Source: Monosporascus cannonballus (lineage: Eukaryota > Ascomycota > Sordariomycetes > Xylariales). Taken from it: 64,000 nucleotides of DNA. The notes below the pieces were generated by a model that worked only from the letters and a program-made list of their open reading frames with translations, did not search any database and was not told the DNA's origin. The DNA lies in the NCBI GenBank assembly GCA_004154925.1, contig QJNS01000159.1, positions 1 through 64,000 on the forward strand, in the 5' to 3' direction. A program made the translations under genes and the position numbers. This document shows positions 1 to 10,604 of the stretch, one piece after another; position 1 is the stretch's first letter; every line of letters begins with the position of its first letter.

Positions 1-886
1 GGCCCCCCCCCCCCCCCGCGTGCGGTTACTCGTGACGAGAACTAGGCCAAAGGGTGCTTGGACTGCCTCAAGGTAAGTAAGAAGATATACGTATTTAATG
101 CGCCTGGGGACAGTGGCTTTAGGTTTGATGAGAAACCATGGACTTATAGTTCTCTTCATATATCCCTCTATTGAATTCATGTGTGAAAACACACTCTCTA
201 GGCGAGATCTGATTCCCCAAGGCGAAAATAATGACAAGAACTCATGCATGCGTATCTCCTTTTTGATTTGTTGCGTGGAACTGCACAACATAGAAACCCG
301 GACATGTGAGTCAACTGGACGTTGCGCTTCGAAGCCCCTATACCTTGCTCTTATCATTGGAAATGAGAAACGACGTAGCTATCCCGATTTCGCATGCTCT
401 CATTTACTCCAGAGAGGCCCAAGAGCCCGCAAGGTAGCAATGTCTAGCTAGACGTTCAAAAGACGCTGCAGCCCATACGGGCTACGGAATCTGAGTAGTC
501 CTACCGACCGGACGGGTTTCTTAGAACCGAGCAATATGCCAGGACTATTAACAACCTAGATCCCTATTAACTCTAAGCTCATAGTAGATGCGCGGGAGGG
601 ATGTTCCGAGGATGGGTCTGCTGATGGGCCTCTAGTACCACGCCATATCACTAATTCAAGAAAGGGGGTAAAGGGGTTATAAAAGGTGCCGGAATGCCTT
701 CACCTGCGGAACAGCTACGGAACTAGCTCCCCAAGTAACCTGTCTCCAATCATATGACACGAAATTTAATGGCAATTTGAGAGGATATCTATTAGATATT
801 AGCTTAAGCTGTATTTGATTTGAATATTAAGTGGATATGTTCGCAAGCGCACAATCGGGCCCGAGTCATCGCCGCAGACCCCGAGC
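1..886. other. Non-coding stretch at window start
   Basis: I see no supportable gene here. The first bases are a run of 15 C (3-17), the same kind of homopolymer that borders the assembly gaps further on, so the left edge may be a contig end. The open frames in this stretch have no recognisable motif. Confidence 0.5.
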
Positions 887-1894
887 TCAGTGCATCTGGC
901 CCAGCGCCTCGTTGAGATGCATCTCGCGCTGCGGATACCTCCTTATATTCCGGAGGTGCTTGAGCTGCTCATGCAGCACCTCCGGATCTTTCGGATCGAC
1001 GGCAGCACCATCCATGGGCTCTGGCTTCTCCGTGGGGCTCCGAGATTCCTCGAGCACCCTTCCCTTCTCCTTCTCCCTACCCTCGCTTTCCCCCCTCTCC
1101 TCAGCACTCCCCACCCCTTCCTCGCGCTTCCACAGAAGCTCCCGCACGTCTTCCTCCTCCCTCAGCAGACTCGTATTCCGCCTGAGGGGCAGGGAGTCGC
1201 GCCAGCCGAGGGCCTGCCATCTCTGGGGCCGCTCCTCGGGCGGCAGGTCGGCGCCGTTGAAGGGCGGCAGGGCCATGTTGAGCTTGTCGCGCGCCTCGAC
1301 GAGCTCCCCGTTAAGGTACGCGGTGATGCGCGCGCGGTGCTCGCCGGCGACGGCGCGCCAGCCGCCCTGGTCGGCCCCGGGATGCAGGTCCTCGAGGGCC
1401 TGGCGCACGCACCGATCGGCGCCCGCGCGTCGGCATGCCGCGCATTGCACCTCGCCCTCCTTGCTGGCGAACAGCAGCGTGCACTTGAGACCCTTGTCCG
1501 CGCAGCGGAGACAGGACCGGCTGCTCTCGGCGAGCACGCGGCCCGTCGTCAGGTCGCGGGGCGGTCCTTGTTCTTCTTCGTCCTGCCGGCCGCTGCCGTC
1601 CTTTGGTGCCCTCCGCTTGGACTCCCGCTGCTGGTCATTTCGGGTGATAGCGGCAGTAGTAGAGAGCTTACTACCTGGGGGAGGTCGAGCGGAATGCGCT
1701 CCGGGCGTTGCCAAGCTGGTGCCGCCGGCGACGCCGGGGGGTCTTCTGCTGGGAGGATCCCTACTCCCTGGAGAACTACCTTGTACCACCCTGGCGTCAG
1801 TTATGGGTGTCAGCTTCGTAGGGTAATTAACAGTTGGAAGTGCACTTTTCTCGAACTCCTTTGACTTCGATGGGGATCGCGTCGAGGAGTCCAT
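887..1894 (-). CDS. Zinc-cluster-like protein, 335 aa
   Basis: Single-exon reading frame of 335 residues. Residues 128-162 carry six cysteines (128, 131, 138, 151, 154, 162) spaced CX2CX6CX12CX2CX7C, which fits the Zn(II)2Cys6 fungal zinc cluster. The usual run of basic residues between the second and third cysteine is weak (ADKGLK), and the cluster is in the middle of the protein rather than at the N-terminus. The flanks are low complexity: a Pro/Ser-rich N-terminal third, a Glu/Arg-rich segment around residues 215-290, and an acidic/basic C-terminal helix. I see no fungal-specific transcription factor middle-homology domain. Inference: a nuclear zinc-binding protein, possibly a regulator; DNA binding is not shown. 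The start at 1894 is the first Met of the frame. High GC codon use fits a live gene. Antisense open frames over the same stretch are shadows. Confidence 0.7.
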   Translation of the reverse strand: MDSSTRSPSKSKEFEKSALPTVNYPTKLTPITDARVVQGSSPGSRDPPSRRPPGVAGGTSLATPGAHSARPPPGSKLSTTAAITRNDQQRESKRRAPKDGSGRQDEEEQGPPRDLTTGRVLAESSRSCLRCADKGLKCTLLFASKEGEVQCAACRRAGADRCVRQALEDLHPGADQGGWRAVAGEHRARITAYLNGELVEARDKLNMALPPFNGADLPPEERPQRWQALGWRDSLPLRRNTSLLREEEDVRELLWKREEGVGSAEERGESEGREKEKGRVLEESRSPTEKPEPMDGAAVDPKDPEVLHEQLKHLRNIRRYPQREMHLNEALGQMH

Positions 1895-2457
1895 ATTGTT
1901 ATGGACCTGCAGTGATGGCTATAACTAAGATGAGACCTACCTGTTTCAAGATGTAACCTCGACTTGATATCCCGAGTACCAAGAGACGGTTGAGGCCTAC
2001 ATTTAAGGATCTCTTGCATATCTCTTACGCAGCGATTGCTGAAAGCATCCGGATAACAAAGGGAGTGATATGGAGACCGTGTGGTTGGCAAACACCCGCG
2101 TTTACAAGAACCAGACAACGAAGGGTCGAAGAAGCTGTATGATTGAAAGAAACCGTTGAGAACCAACAACTATTGCCTCATCCTTCAAGCTACGGAGAAT
2201 TATCTCTCTGTGAATAGTGTGTTTCTATGCTGAAGCCCAAGATGTCCATCACAGCAACAATCACCATCTAGCTGTGTGTGTGCGCAGACATTGCTCGACT
2301 GAGCTATATGTCTACCGGATTGCTCTATATCCATAGCGGCGTACCAACTGCCCGTGGATTAGCCATACTGGTTTCGCCGAGATAAAGGGTCGGTGCTCGA
2401 AGTTCTGTTTGGTGCGACTTGAATCGGGGGACTGTTACGATGATGCTCGAGCGAATC
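1895..2457. other. Intergenic, nothing recognised
   Basis: Lies upstream of the zinc-cluster-like gene (its promoter side) and downstream of the decayed kinase. No repeat, RNA gene or coding motif was found. Confidence 0.5.
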
Positions 2458-3992
2458 TCATGCCTTCTTGGCCTTTTTCGATGTGGCAGTGGCCGCGGTC
2501 ATAGGTGGGTTCTTAAAGTACGGGGATTCCTGTACACCAGGCGCAATGAGAATAACTTCGCCGTGCTTTCTTTTGAGTACTCGAACCACTTCTCCGCCAG
2601 ATTCGGCGAGTTGGTCGTTTCGAGGGTTCGAAGACGGGATCACCACCGCGAGTCCAGGCTCCGGAAGTTCTTCAACCGGTGATGCGATGAGATGCGTTGG
2701 TCGCCATGCTCTTTTGTTTTCTTTGAGGCACCTTTTAATAATATCCCTGTCGGGTTGTTCATGGAACCAGTCATGGTTTTTGGCTTGTTTGACGGTAAGC
2801 CTCTGGTCAGGGTCAGTGACCGGGCAGTGGCTGATGAAGTCCTGTAAGAGCTCACTCAAGGCCCTCTGGTCGAACGAATCTGGCTGAAGATCCCATCAAG
2901 CGAATAGTCCAGAGACTCCTGATTTGCGCTATCGCTGAGTGTGGAGACACAATCTGGCATCAAGAGACCGAGGGTGAGAACACCTATAGACCACATATTC
3001 ACAGCCAGACCATAAGGGCTACGCCCACGATATACCTCTCTATTAGCAAGTCAGTAATAACTCGAGAAGGAGGCTGGAATGAGCAACCAACGGTGCTACG
3101 TAACCTCTGGTGCCGACATTGCTAGCCACCTGACCCCAGGTAACACCTTTGGCAAAACCTAGGTCTCCTAGAATGACTCGACCTTGTGCGTATGGGCCAA
3201 TCTCAAAGAATATATTCTCTGGTTTCACGTCGCGATGAGCAATTTTGTTCTTGTGTAAGTATCCGACTACTTTCACGACTTGCTAGTCAACAAGCTTGAT
3301 ATCTCGAAGAGGGAGCTCCTTCTCATAGAAACCATCATGGAAAATAGATCACCCCTAGTGGCAAGTCCCGTGAATGTAAACAACGTATGTGACGAGCGGT
3401 AGGCGTACTCGAAACCGAGAAGATTAGGCTTGTTGCCATTAGCAAACCTCTAGTAGCAGGATCGCTGGGCATTCACATGTCCCAGTTTCCCCAAAAGATC
3501 AGTCTCGTGCAAAATTCGACGAAGATCGCCTGGGGCTTTCCCATCCAGGTTATGAACTTTGCAAACGAGCTGTCTGCTGGTCGCCTTTTCAAGAGCAAGA
3601 TAGATAGAGCCATAGGCGCCAAACCCGAGTATTCTATCCGTGATGATATATCGATGACTAAAAGCCTATGGTGCGTCATCAGTTTAGTCTTTACTCATCC
3701 CCAACGGATCTGTCTGACAAACCTTAGACTCTTCCTTCTGGGTGGGGGTTAATGACTTATCAGAGTCTGCATGGTTCTCTAGCTGGATTCGAAAACTCCA
3801 ATAGGGGCTGACGCTGATGATGTCGCCATGATTGAGAAGGAAGCCACGAGGTTTCCCTTGTCTCCTTGAGCCGATTAGATGCCCATTAACACGGGTACCG
3901 TTAGTAGACTGGCGGTCACGCATATATACGAGTGGGGGCTGGCGGCCGAGATGAACCTCGTCATCAACGACTGAATATGTCACGAAATGCTT
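2458..3992 (-). pseudogene. Decayed FHA-domain Ser/Thr protein kinase
   Basis: Reading the minus strand from 3992 (after a TTCTTAG acceptor) gives an FHA domain with the KH...GR and RQSTNGTRVNG signature, then a kinase domain: glycine loop GFGAYGS, VCK lysine, catalytic HRDVKPEN, DLGFAK (a DFG variant), and GTRGYVAP-E after an intron (GTTGGT...CTAATAG near 3036-3096). The order FHA then kinase is that of the Chk2/Rad53/Dun1 type. The frame is broken by stops at 3684-3686 (TAA), 3666-3668, 3450-3452 and 3283-3285 (all TAG), and by single-base frameshifts near 3335 and near 2890. Each stop sits where Gln (CAA/CAG) would be expected, so they look like C-to-T changes of the RIP kind. The C-terminal tail to 2458 stays open and ends in a Lys-rich stretch. 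The 5' exon of the FHA domain was not found; it may lie toward the transposon at 4443. Confidence 0.8.
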
Positions 3993-4442
3993 CTAAGAAA
4001 CGCATGTACAGTTGATTGAAATGGTGCAGTAGGGATGTTAGCGGAAGAATGGAAGTAAGGAAAAAGATGCCGAAATACTTGGCTTTATGGTTTCTCCTGG
4101 ATATAGATCTAGGTCGTATGAGGCTTGTGGGGTGCGGCGTTCTAGCTTCCCAAAGCCAACTGGCAATAGAAGTCGTTAGTAACGCAAGCAGAAAAAACGA
4201 AACGAGTGAAAAGAGCTCCAAAACAGTAGCCAAACCAGGTGGGGGGAGTCCTCCACGTCGCTCTCGCGTGGTCCGACAGAAAATAGTAGCGACGGGGATA
4301 GACTTGTCCATCTGATTGTGCACAACACCGAGGAAAGAAATAGATGTTGTTCCAGTTTGGATCTCGAACAGAGCACCTGTTCGTTATCAAGATTCAGGGG
4401 TGAATGTTAGGTGTCCGGGATGGCCGGAGTTTGTAGTAGATA
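3993..4442. other. Probable 5' remains of the kinase pseudogene
   Basis: No exon can be recognised with confidence. A hydrophobic minus-strand frame here lacks any family motif. The stretch ends at the TA target duplication (4441-4442) of the Tc1-type element. Confidence 0.3.
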
Positions 4443-4466
4443 CAGTGGGGGTGCAAAAGTCTCGGT
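4443..4466 (+). repeat. Left terminal inverted repeat of Tc1-type element
   Basis: 24 bp, matches the right end in reverse complement at 23 of 24 positions (mismatch at position 5). Confidence 0.93.
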
Positions 4467-4469
4467 AAA

Positions 4470-5681
4470 TTTCTGCACGCTCCCCAAAAACGCGTATTTC
4501 TTCTACTTCAACGCCAACACCCTTCATACTTCAATCATAAGTAGACAACCCAATTTGGGTCCAATTGCTTCGCGAAAAGAATGGTCACCTCATACGAGAA
4601 CGAGATGGAAGTCCGAAAAAGATTTAGGCGACGGCTTTACCGAAATCGCGAGAAAATACGGAATGTCCCCCACTACCGTCTGGGGCGTCTGTAATCGCTA
4701 TACGCGTCAAAATTCAGCCCAATCTTTGCCACGTTCGGGTCGCCTACATAAGCTTCGGCCGGTTCATGAAAGGCATTTATGGCGATCTATTAACTTTAAT
4801 CCTTTTATATCCATCGCTGAAGTTACCGAATTATGTTATCCACATATTTCTAGGTGGACTTTAACGCGGTGGCTTCGCCGGAAGGGGATAATGCACTAAT
4901 GCGCACTTTAACGTCCGTTTCTAACTCCGGAACATGCGAAGCAAAGGCTTTCTTGGGCTCTGGAACACCGCGATAAGCCCCCCGAATGGTGGCGGAAAGT
5001 TTTATTCAGCGACGAAACGAATGTGGACCGTGGTTGCGGTAAACGGGCGCAGTGGGTTTTCCGCCGAAAAGGTCTTTAACATACTATCCCTTCCTACCTT
5101 AATTACCACGCCAATTACTAACCGTTTTCCTTTAAATAGAAGAATCCCGTTTATTACCCAAATATGTACAGCCCCGATACAAAAAAACCGGCCAGACGCA
5201 AATGTTTTAGGGTGGTATCCGGTATGGAAAACGGAGCTTCCTAGTAGCCCTTAATGGGGACCCCGAGGCCGCCCGGGGCGGAATAACCGGCCGCGTTTAT
5301 CGTAATTACCTTGACGAATACCTCCCCGAATGCCTCGATGGCGACTTTATCTTCATGCAAGATAACGCTCCCGTCCATACCGCCCGAATCGTGAAGGAAT
5401 AGCTTCAAAGGCAGGCCGTCGAAGTGCTGGAGTGGCCCCCATATTCGCCCGACTTAAACCCTATCGAAAATGTATGGAAGCTACTAAAGGAGCGCATCCA
5501 AAAGAAGGAACCGAAGCTTAGGTCACTCGGCAACACGCAGGAAGCATTAGATTTACTTATTGCCACTGCAATTGCTGTATGGGAAGAGTTCGCAGAAGGT
5601 ATGCTGAATGACCTAATAGATAACATGCCAAGGCGGATCGAGGCTGTGATTGCAGCTCAGGGCTGGTATACGAAGTATTAG
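4470..5681 (+). pseudogene. Broken Tc1-type transposase (DD34E)
   Basis: N-terminal helix-turn-helix part: FTEIARKYGMSPTTVWGV, then SGRLHKLRP and a second HTH near 4800-4880. The catalytic core shows a first Asp in LFSDETN (about 5010), a second Asp in MQDNAPVHTA (about 5360) and Glu in DLNPIENVW (about 5465). The last two are separated by 34 residues, the DD34E spacing of Tc1 transposases. In-frame stops occur at 4897-4899, 4909-4911, 5077-5079 and 5400-5402. The last replaces the Trp expected in KE(W)LQRQ, a TGG to TAG change. The stretch 5077-5215 is scrambled, with further stops and a frame change. The start codon is not clear; an ATA near 4540 could be a mutated ATG. The protein cannot be active as it stands. 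Confidence 0.88.
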
Positions 5682-5815
5682 AGTAGCTTACCGTATGCGC
5701 AATCCATTTATCTATAAGTGATTAAAATCGCTAGCAATTTTATTAAGAGTTGGTGGAAAAACGTATAAGTGAAGTTATGAAGGTGGTAGTTGGAAATATG
5801 GGGTATGGAGACTAA

Positions 5816-5839
5816 ACCGAGACTTTTGCACCCCGACTG
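5816..5839 (-). repeat. Right terminal inverted repeat of Tc1-type element
   Basis: 24 bp, reverse complement of the left end with one mismatch; followed directly by TA. Confidence 0.93.
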
Positions 5840-6512
5840 TAAGTACTAGGCATGTACGTGTGTTGTGGATGCGCGGTCGCCTCCATCCACGGATAAACAT
5901 GTAGTCAACCTACGCGCTTCTACATAAATGGCACACTCCTATCGGGCAAGCAGGACTCAGGGGTCAGGAGAGCTCCTTCCCCCTCCCCCCTAACTAACGG
6001 CTCCAGGGCGTGCCGGGCCCTCGTCAGTGTTGCCAGCTGACATGACGAAACCAGAATTAGCCATAGTAGGTCATTCACAGCGGGAGTGGTTTGTGCATGG
6101 AGGCTCGAAATTGATTGGTCAACAATAAATTTCGGCAATCATCTGATTGAGAGTAGGGCACGCTTGCCCTGCCAAAATTCCCCACCAACCCCCCCTTCCA
6201 AGCCTGGGCTACTACATCATTCTCGCGCGAGATCCTCCCACTTTCCTGAAACTTACAACTTCACCAAAGCAACTCATCAACAGCAACTTGTAGGTCCAGC
6301 CCCCATATAGCCCACCAATTCTCATCATGCCATCGCTGGTACACACGCGAAACCATCTGCTATCATGCATTGGCTTCGCTGACCCCGCGGTCGAATGGTG
6401 ATACCGTCTGACATCCCACCAAATTTCCCCCTCATTGCATCTTGAGGTCAATAACAAACAAAAACGTACAAACTTGACTGCTAACATGACCTAATCAGTC
6501 ATCGTCGCCAAG
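5840..6512. other. Upstream region of the eL41 gene
   Basis: No gene. The last part is C/T-rich leader sequence. A CTAAC followed by ATCAG at about 6480-6498 looks like the 3' end of a 5'-UTR intron just before the start codon, as is common in fungal ribosomal protein genes; its donor site is not certain. Confidence 0.45.
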
Positions 6513-6665
6513 ATGAGAGCCAAATGGAGAAAGAAGAGAGTTCGTCGCCTCAAGCGTAAGAGGAGAAAGATGAGGGCCAGATCGTACGTCTTCACTACCT
6601 TTCCGTCCGAGTTGAAATATGCCAATCGCAAGATACTAACATGGTCTCCCCTCTACAGCAAGTAA
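6513..6665 (+). CDS. rpl41: 60S ribosomal protein eL41 (25 aa, two exons)
   Basis: Exons 6513-6583 and 6659-6665 join to a 25-residue peptide of Lys and Arg that starts MRAKWRKKRVRRLKRKRR and ends MRARSK, the full length of eL41, the smallest ribosomal protein of eukaryotes. The 75 bp intron starts GTACGT, has the branch sequence ATACTAAC at about 6633 and ends CTACAG. It splits the Ser codon near the end, leaving only seven bases for the last exon. The protein is a single basic helix that sits at the subunit interface of the cytosolic ribosome. It is too short for ordinary ORF finding. Near-identity to the universal eL41 sequence makes the call very safe. Confidence 0.96.
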   Translation: MRAKWRKKRVRRLKRKRRKMRARSYVFTTFPSELKYANRKILTWSPLYSK

Positions 6666-7946
6666 ACGACTCCACTCTACTCGATCTCAGCCAGTCTCCC
6701 AGAGAGTAAACATCTACGACACCATCACGACAAATGACGACCAAGAGCCACTGCCATTCGCATGATATGAATGGACTTCATGCGACTTACCGAACCCGGT
6801 AACGCCAGGTTATTTCGATGACTATGAGGGTTATGACAGAAGGGAACGGCAAGGCTAACGGCATGGGCTCTGAGCAACCTGATGGGTTGGGATTTTTGGA
6901 AGGCAGGCTGGTCAACTCACATCGAGTGGAACCATGAGGAGTGTTTACGGACACTGGGCCAGAAGCATGAAGGTGCCGAGCAACGATGTGCATGTAACCC
7001 AAAAAAATGGAGAGTATGCTAGGGTCAATGGCAATAACTTCCGCTTCTGAAATGCTCGATTTTCCGTGATTTATCTTGAGCCGTTTGCAATTCGGCTATA
7101 TTGGTTCCAATCAGCCGACAATCTCACCATGCGACCTGTCCTCCCACAAATGTTCGATAGGACATATCACGAACGCTATGTCTATCTACGTATAATGGCG
7201 ATGTAGAAAATAGGTGTGTCTCGGGGCGGTTTCAGCAATTGAAGTTGCATAATGAAGTCCCATGGCTGCGACCGCATGATATGCACCTGTCAATATGGGA
7301 GCTAATAGCCCGTCTAGAAAAAAGCATATAGCCCGACTAGCAACGCTCTTTTATCTTGGTGATGATTTATTTTATAACGACGCTTGTCCAAAATTGCTTG
7401 CGTTTCACCGTTTCGCAAAGAAGTAGTTCTGGTATGTGGGCTGACTTCAACCGGGAACTAAGTTCGACGTTATCTCCTCAGTGATTTCTACCCGCCTAAT
7501 CTTCCACTTCTTTCGTTCCGGTTTCAAAACCGCCGGAATTAGAGATATAAGGCAAGACCCACCATCTACGATGGAAGAAAAGCGGTACAATAGTCACGAT
7601 GCATACGATACGTGATGCTTAATACCGGTTGAAATATCCGAAATCTTGCGCTCCAATACCGAAGGTCATTACCTACTTATTATTCCTAGCTTTTCTCGAA
7701 GTTCCATGACTGCAATCGTAACGGTGTTTGTGCTTGACGTCGGTGAATTCACTTGTTTGCTTCACCGCCTACTTGATGTGGCCGCGGGGTTCCACTCTTA
7801 ACTCAATTAATTGGCGGCAGTATCCAAATATTTTTTGGTTCCAACAAGTCTTACCAGCCTGGGTATGCAACGGTGGCGACTCTCCGTACTCTAGGCCAAC
7901 TGTATAGGCGACGGAGCCCATTTGAGACTCATCTGCGGAAGGAATA
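6666..7946. other. Intergenic, 3' of eL41 and 5' of the A49 gene
   Basis: I see no gene, RNA or repeat in this 1.3 kb. The short frames have no motif and irregular composition. Confidence 0.45.
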
Positions 7947-9435
7947 ATGGCAGATAAGAAGGAAAAAAAGAGGAAGAGAGATGAAGATGGCGCTTCGAGG
8001 CCCAAGAAGAAGGTGGCCGTTCAGAGCTCTCCTTCTCAATCGTCACAGTCCAATACGGTCAGAGTCGCCTCTATACAGACAGCTAAGAAATGCCCCCCAA
8101 TTATAGGTATGAGATGCTTTCTTTTCTTTAGGACCAAAAGGCGTCAACGACATGAAACCAGTTGCTAACCATGAGAACAGCCACATCCCCCGGCCTCTGC
8201 ATACCAAGCTCTATTCAGTTTGATACGTACGCGAAGCCACAAGCTTCAACACCAAAGCGTAATAAGAAAAGCTCGTCCTCGTCCTCAGAACTGCTCCTAC
8301 ACTCCTCCTCACATCCAAAACTGGACTATACGGCCAAGGAAGATGGACCAGGAGGTCGTGAATCGCACCTTAAGCATTACATAGGTGTTTTTGACCCCAG
8401 GACTGGACAGCTCTCGGTGGTAGAGGCCAAGAAGATGGCAGTCAAGGGCGTCGTTCGGACACTGCAACCGTCCGAAGAGAGCGCGGAAGAGCGAGCCATG
8501 TCAAAGGTAGCGAACAATCTTTTCAACGTTTTCAGACTAGTGAATTCTAATCCGTTTCACAGACGATGATGCAGATGCGAACCGACCTAGGCCACGCATT
8601 TGGCACTAAGAAGGCAAAGAAGGCTCTTGCTTCCATTACAGAAAATGCCATAGCGCCGGAAAAGGCTATCGCCGATGCTCGTGGCAACGCGAATAAGCTC
8701 AATGCCACCCAACAAGCCGTCATGGAATCCATACGGGAGGTCACGGTGGGAATGGCCTCTAGAGAGGATCTCCAGGCGGCAGCCGATGCTGCCAAACCTG
8801 TGCCTCCCGGAAACTTCGACGCCGAAGAAATACAGGATGTCTATAAGCCTGAGGAACTGATTGGCGGGGATGCGTTGAACGCCATCCCCATAAAAGACTG
8901 GCAGGACCAGATCAAGAAGAACCTCAACATGCAACACTCGAGCGCATTCGTTGCAGGGCGTCTTGTCTCGATCGGCCAAGGGCCTGATGCGGTCAAGAGG
9001 CTGCGTACACTACGTTATCTAGACCTGCTGATCAAGTTCCAGAGAGCAGCTATGAAGGGCCGCGAACGAGGTACGAAGCGCGTACCGCCCAAGGAAAAGC
9101 TGAGAGACATCATGCAACCAGCACCCGAGCCAGTCATCGAGAATATAAGACGAAAGTTCTCTACGAACGGAGAGATGAGAAAGTTCCATGTCGACCTCGT
9201 GCACACCTACTGCTGTGCTCTTGCGGCGATCCTTACCAATTATCAGTTCGATACTAGTGCTCTCCGATACGATATAGGCCTGGACGATAAGCAATTTGCG
9301 CAGTATTTCCGCGAGATTGGAGGCCGGATCAAGGTTGTGCGAGGTGCGGAGAAGGGGACGCAGGTACAGATGGCGTCGTTAGCGCTACCCCTCGAATTCC
9401 CCAAAGTCAGGTTTCAGCGGCCGAAGGGACGGTGA
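7947..9435 (+). CDS. rpa49: RNA polymerase I subunit A49 (Rpa49), 452 aa
   Basis: Exons 7947-8106, 8181-8506 and 8563-9435. Both introns have GT...AG ends, and the first carries TTGCTAACC upstream of its acceptor. The product is an A49-like Pol I subunit. It has a Lys/Arg-rich N-terminus (KKEKKRKRDED), the dimerisation region around residues 70-160 (YIGVFDPRTGQLSVVEAKK, with a Ser-rich loop before it), and the C-terminal tandem winged-helix part (PPGNFDAEEIQDVYKPEELI onward, IPIKDWQD, LRYLDLLIKFQRA). The family partners with A34.5 and stimulates Pol I initiation and elongation in the nucleolus. Length fits the family (415 aa in yeast). The start ATG is the first in frame. It sits 1.3 kb from eL41 and in the same window as Rpf1, all three serving ribosome production. 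Confidence 0.93.
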
Positions 9436-10242
9436 GCGCTCCGGGACGCAATGTCCGCAATACCTTGCCGCTTCTTCGGCGCCCTGGCGTCTCCTGGGTT
9501 GTGGTAGCCCTATAGTTCCCCATGCGCTATAAAGAGTTTGGGTGTGATTGGGAAACTGGGCATTCTAACGGTTATTGAGATATTCTATGAGGATACCCCT
9601 CTGTTACCCAATGTTACCGAATGAGTTTCGTCCCACAGCGAGCCTCCTCTCGACGATGCCGCGATGAGCTCATTGTAGCTTGAAAGCATCGCGTGTCCCA
9701 GGCGGGTGGAATATCAATACAGACCAACCCAACATTTGACTCGGGTTCTTACATATTGGTGTGCTATAAGCATCTGATTTCGGGTTCTTCAACCACATGC
9801 TTCTCATTTTTCATAACAAACTAGGGTCAGCCTCTGCGCCTATAGATACGCCAATTGGCCTACTGTCGGCATTGCGCCATGCTCCCGGGTTCAGGGCCGT
9901 TAGCTTCAATAATTCATCGATTGAATGATGACCCCGATGTTGTCGGCTGAGTCCGGTAGGAGCAACGTAGATCGGCACCCTCAAATTGCGTTCGGCGATG
10001 GCGGTGGTAAGCAAATGGTGCCCCAAGGCCCTAGGGCTGCTTATTCAGGGAAGATCAGAGCCGAGATAGATAAGAACGAGGGAAACATACCAAATGGCTT
10101 ACGGTCGTGATATGCTCGTGTAGTGAGCGGCATTTCTCTCCTTGGGCTGGCAGCCCAATCTTACGGCAGCTGGCCGAGACAATCCCCCCCAAACTGAGCC
10201 GACAGTCTGGGGCTGTCTATACTTTCGCCCTTTACTACCACT
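9436..10242. other. Intergenic, nothing recognised
   Basis: No supportable gene, RNA or repeat. Short frames on both strands have no family motif. Confidence 0.45.
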
Positions 10243-10546
10243 ATGGCGGGCGCGGTCCCCATCGCCACGAGGTTTCGGAGGACCGTCGTGATCCTCTCCA
10301 TCGTCCTCGGCATCCTTCCCCTGGCGGCGGGTCTCCGTCGCGTGAAGGCTAAGCGCGTCGCCCATCGGGCCTTGGACCTCAGTGATTATTTGATCTTCGG
10401 TGCATGCGTAAACGCCTACCTATTACCTCGGGGGGACGGGAAATGTGCCATCGTGGTTCGCTCAACAAGGTGCTCTTGTTGTAGGCTATGTTTTTTTTTT
10501 GGGGGGGGGGGGGATAGGGTGGTGGGTCCTAGCCCGNNNNNNNNNN

Positions 10547-10604
<58 letters not shown>

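Larger units (their letters stand above)
4443..5839 (+). mobile_element. Defective Tc1/mariner-type DNA transposon, 1397 bp
   Basis: The element has 24 bp terminal inverted repeats (4443-4466 and 5816-5839) that differ at one position, start CAGT, and share GGGGTGCAAAAGTCTCGGT. It is flanked by TA at 4441-4442 and 5840-5841, the Tc1/mariner target duplication. Between the ends lies one transposase frame on the plus strand. The near-perfect ends contrast with a transposase full of stops. Tc1-like elements of the impala kind are common in ascomycetes; which clade this one belongs to needs an alignment. Confidence 0.93.

Noticed and set aside
831..1864. Two long plus-strand frames over the zinc-cluster-like gene
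   Set aside because: They are antisense shadows of GC-rich codons; the minus frame has the ordered cysteine cluster and sensible composition.
3964..4323. 119-residue hydrophobic minus-strand frame
   Set aside because: No family motif, overlaps the acceptor side of the kinase exon, and contains no sensible domain.
10547..10604. Poly-proline frame
   Set aside because: It is the translation of a 58-base C homopolymer next to N bases, an assembly feature.
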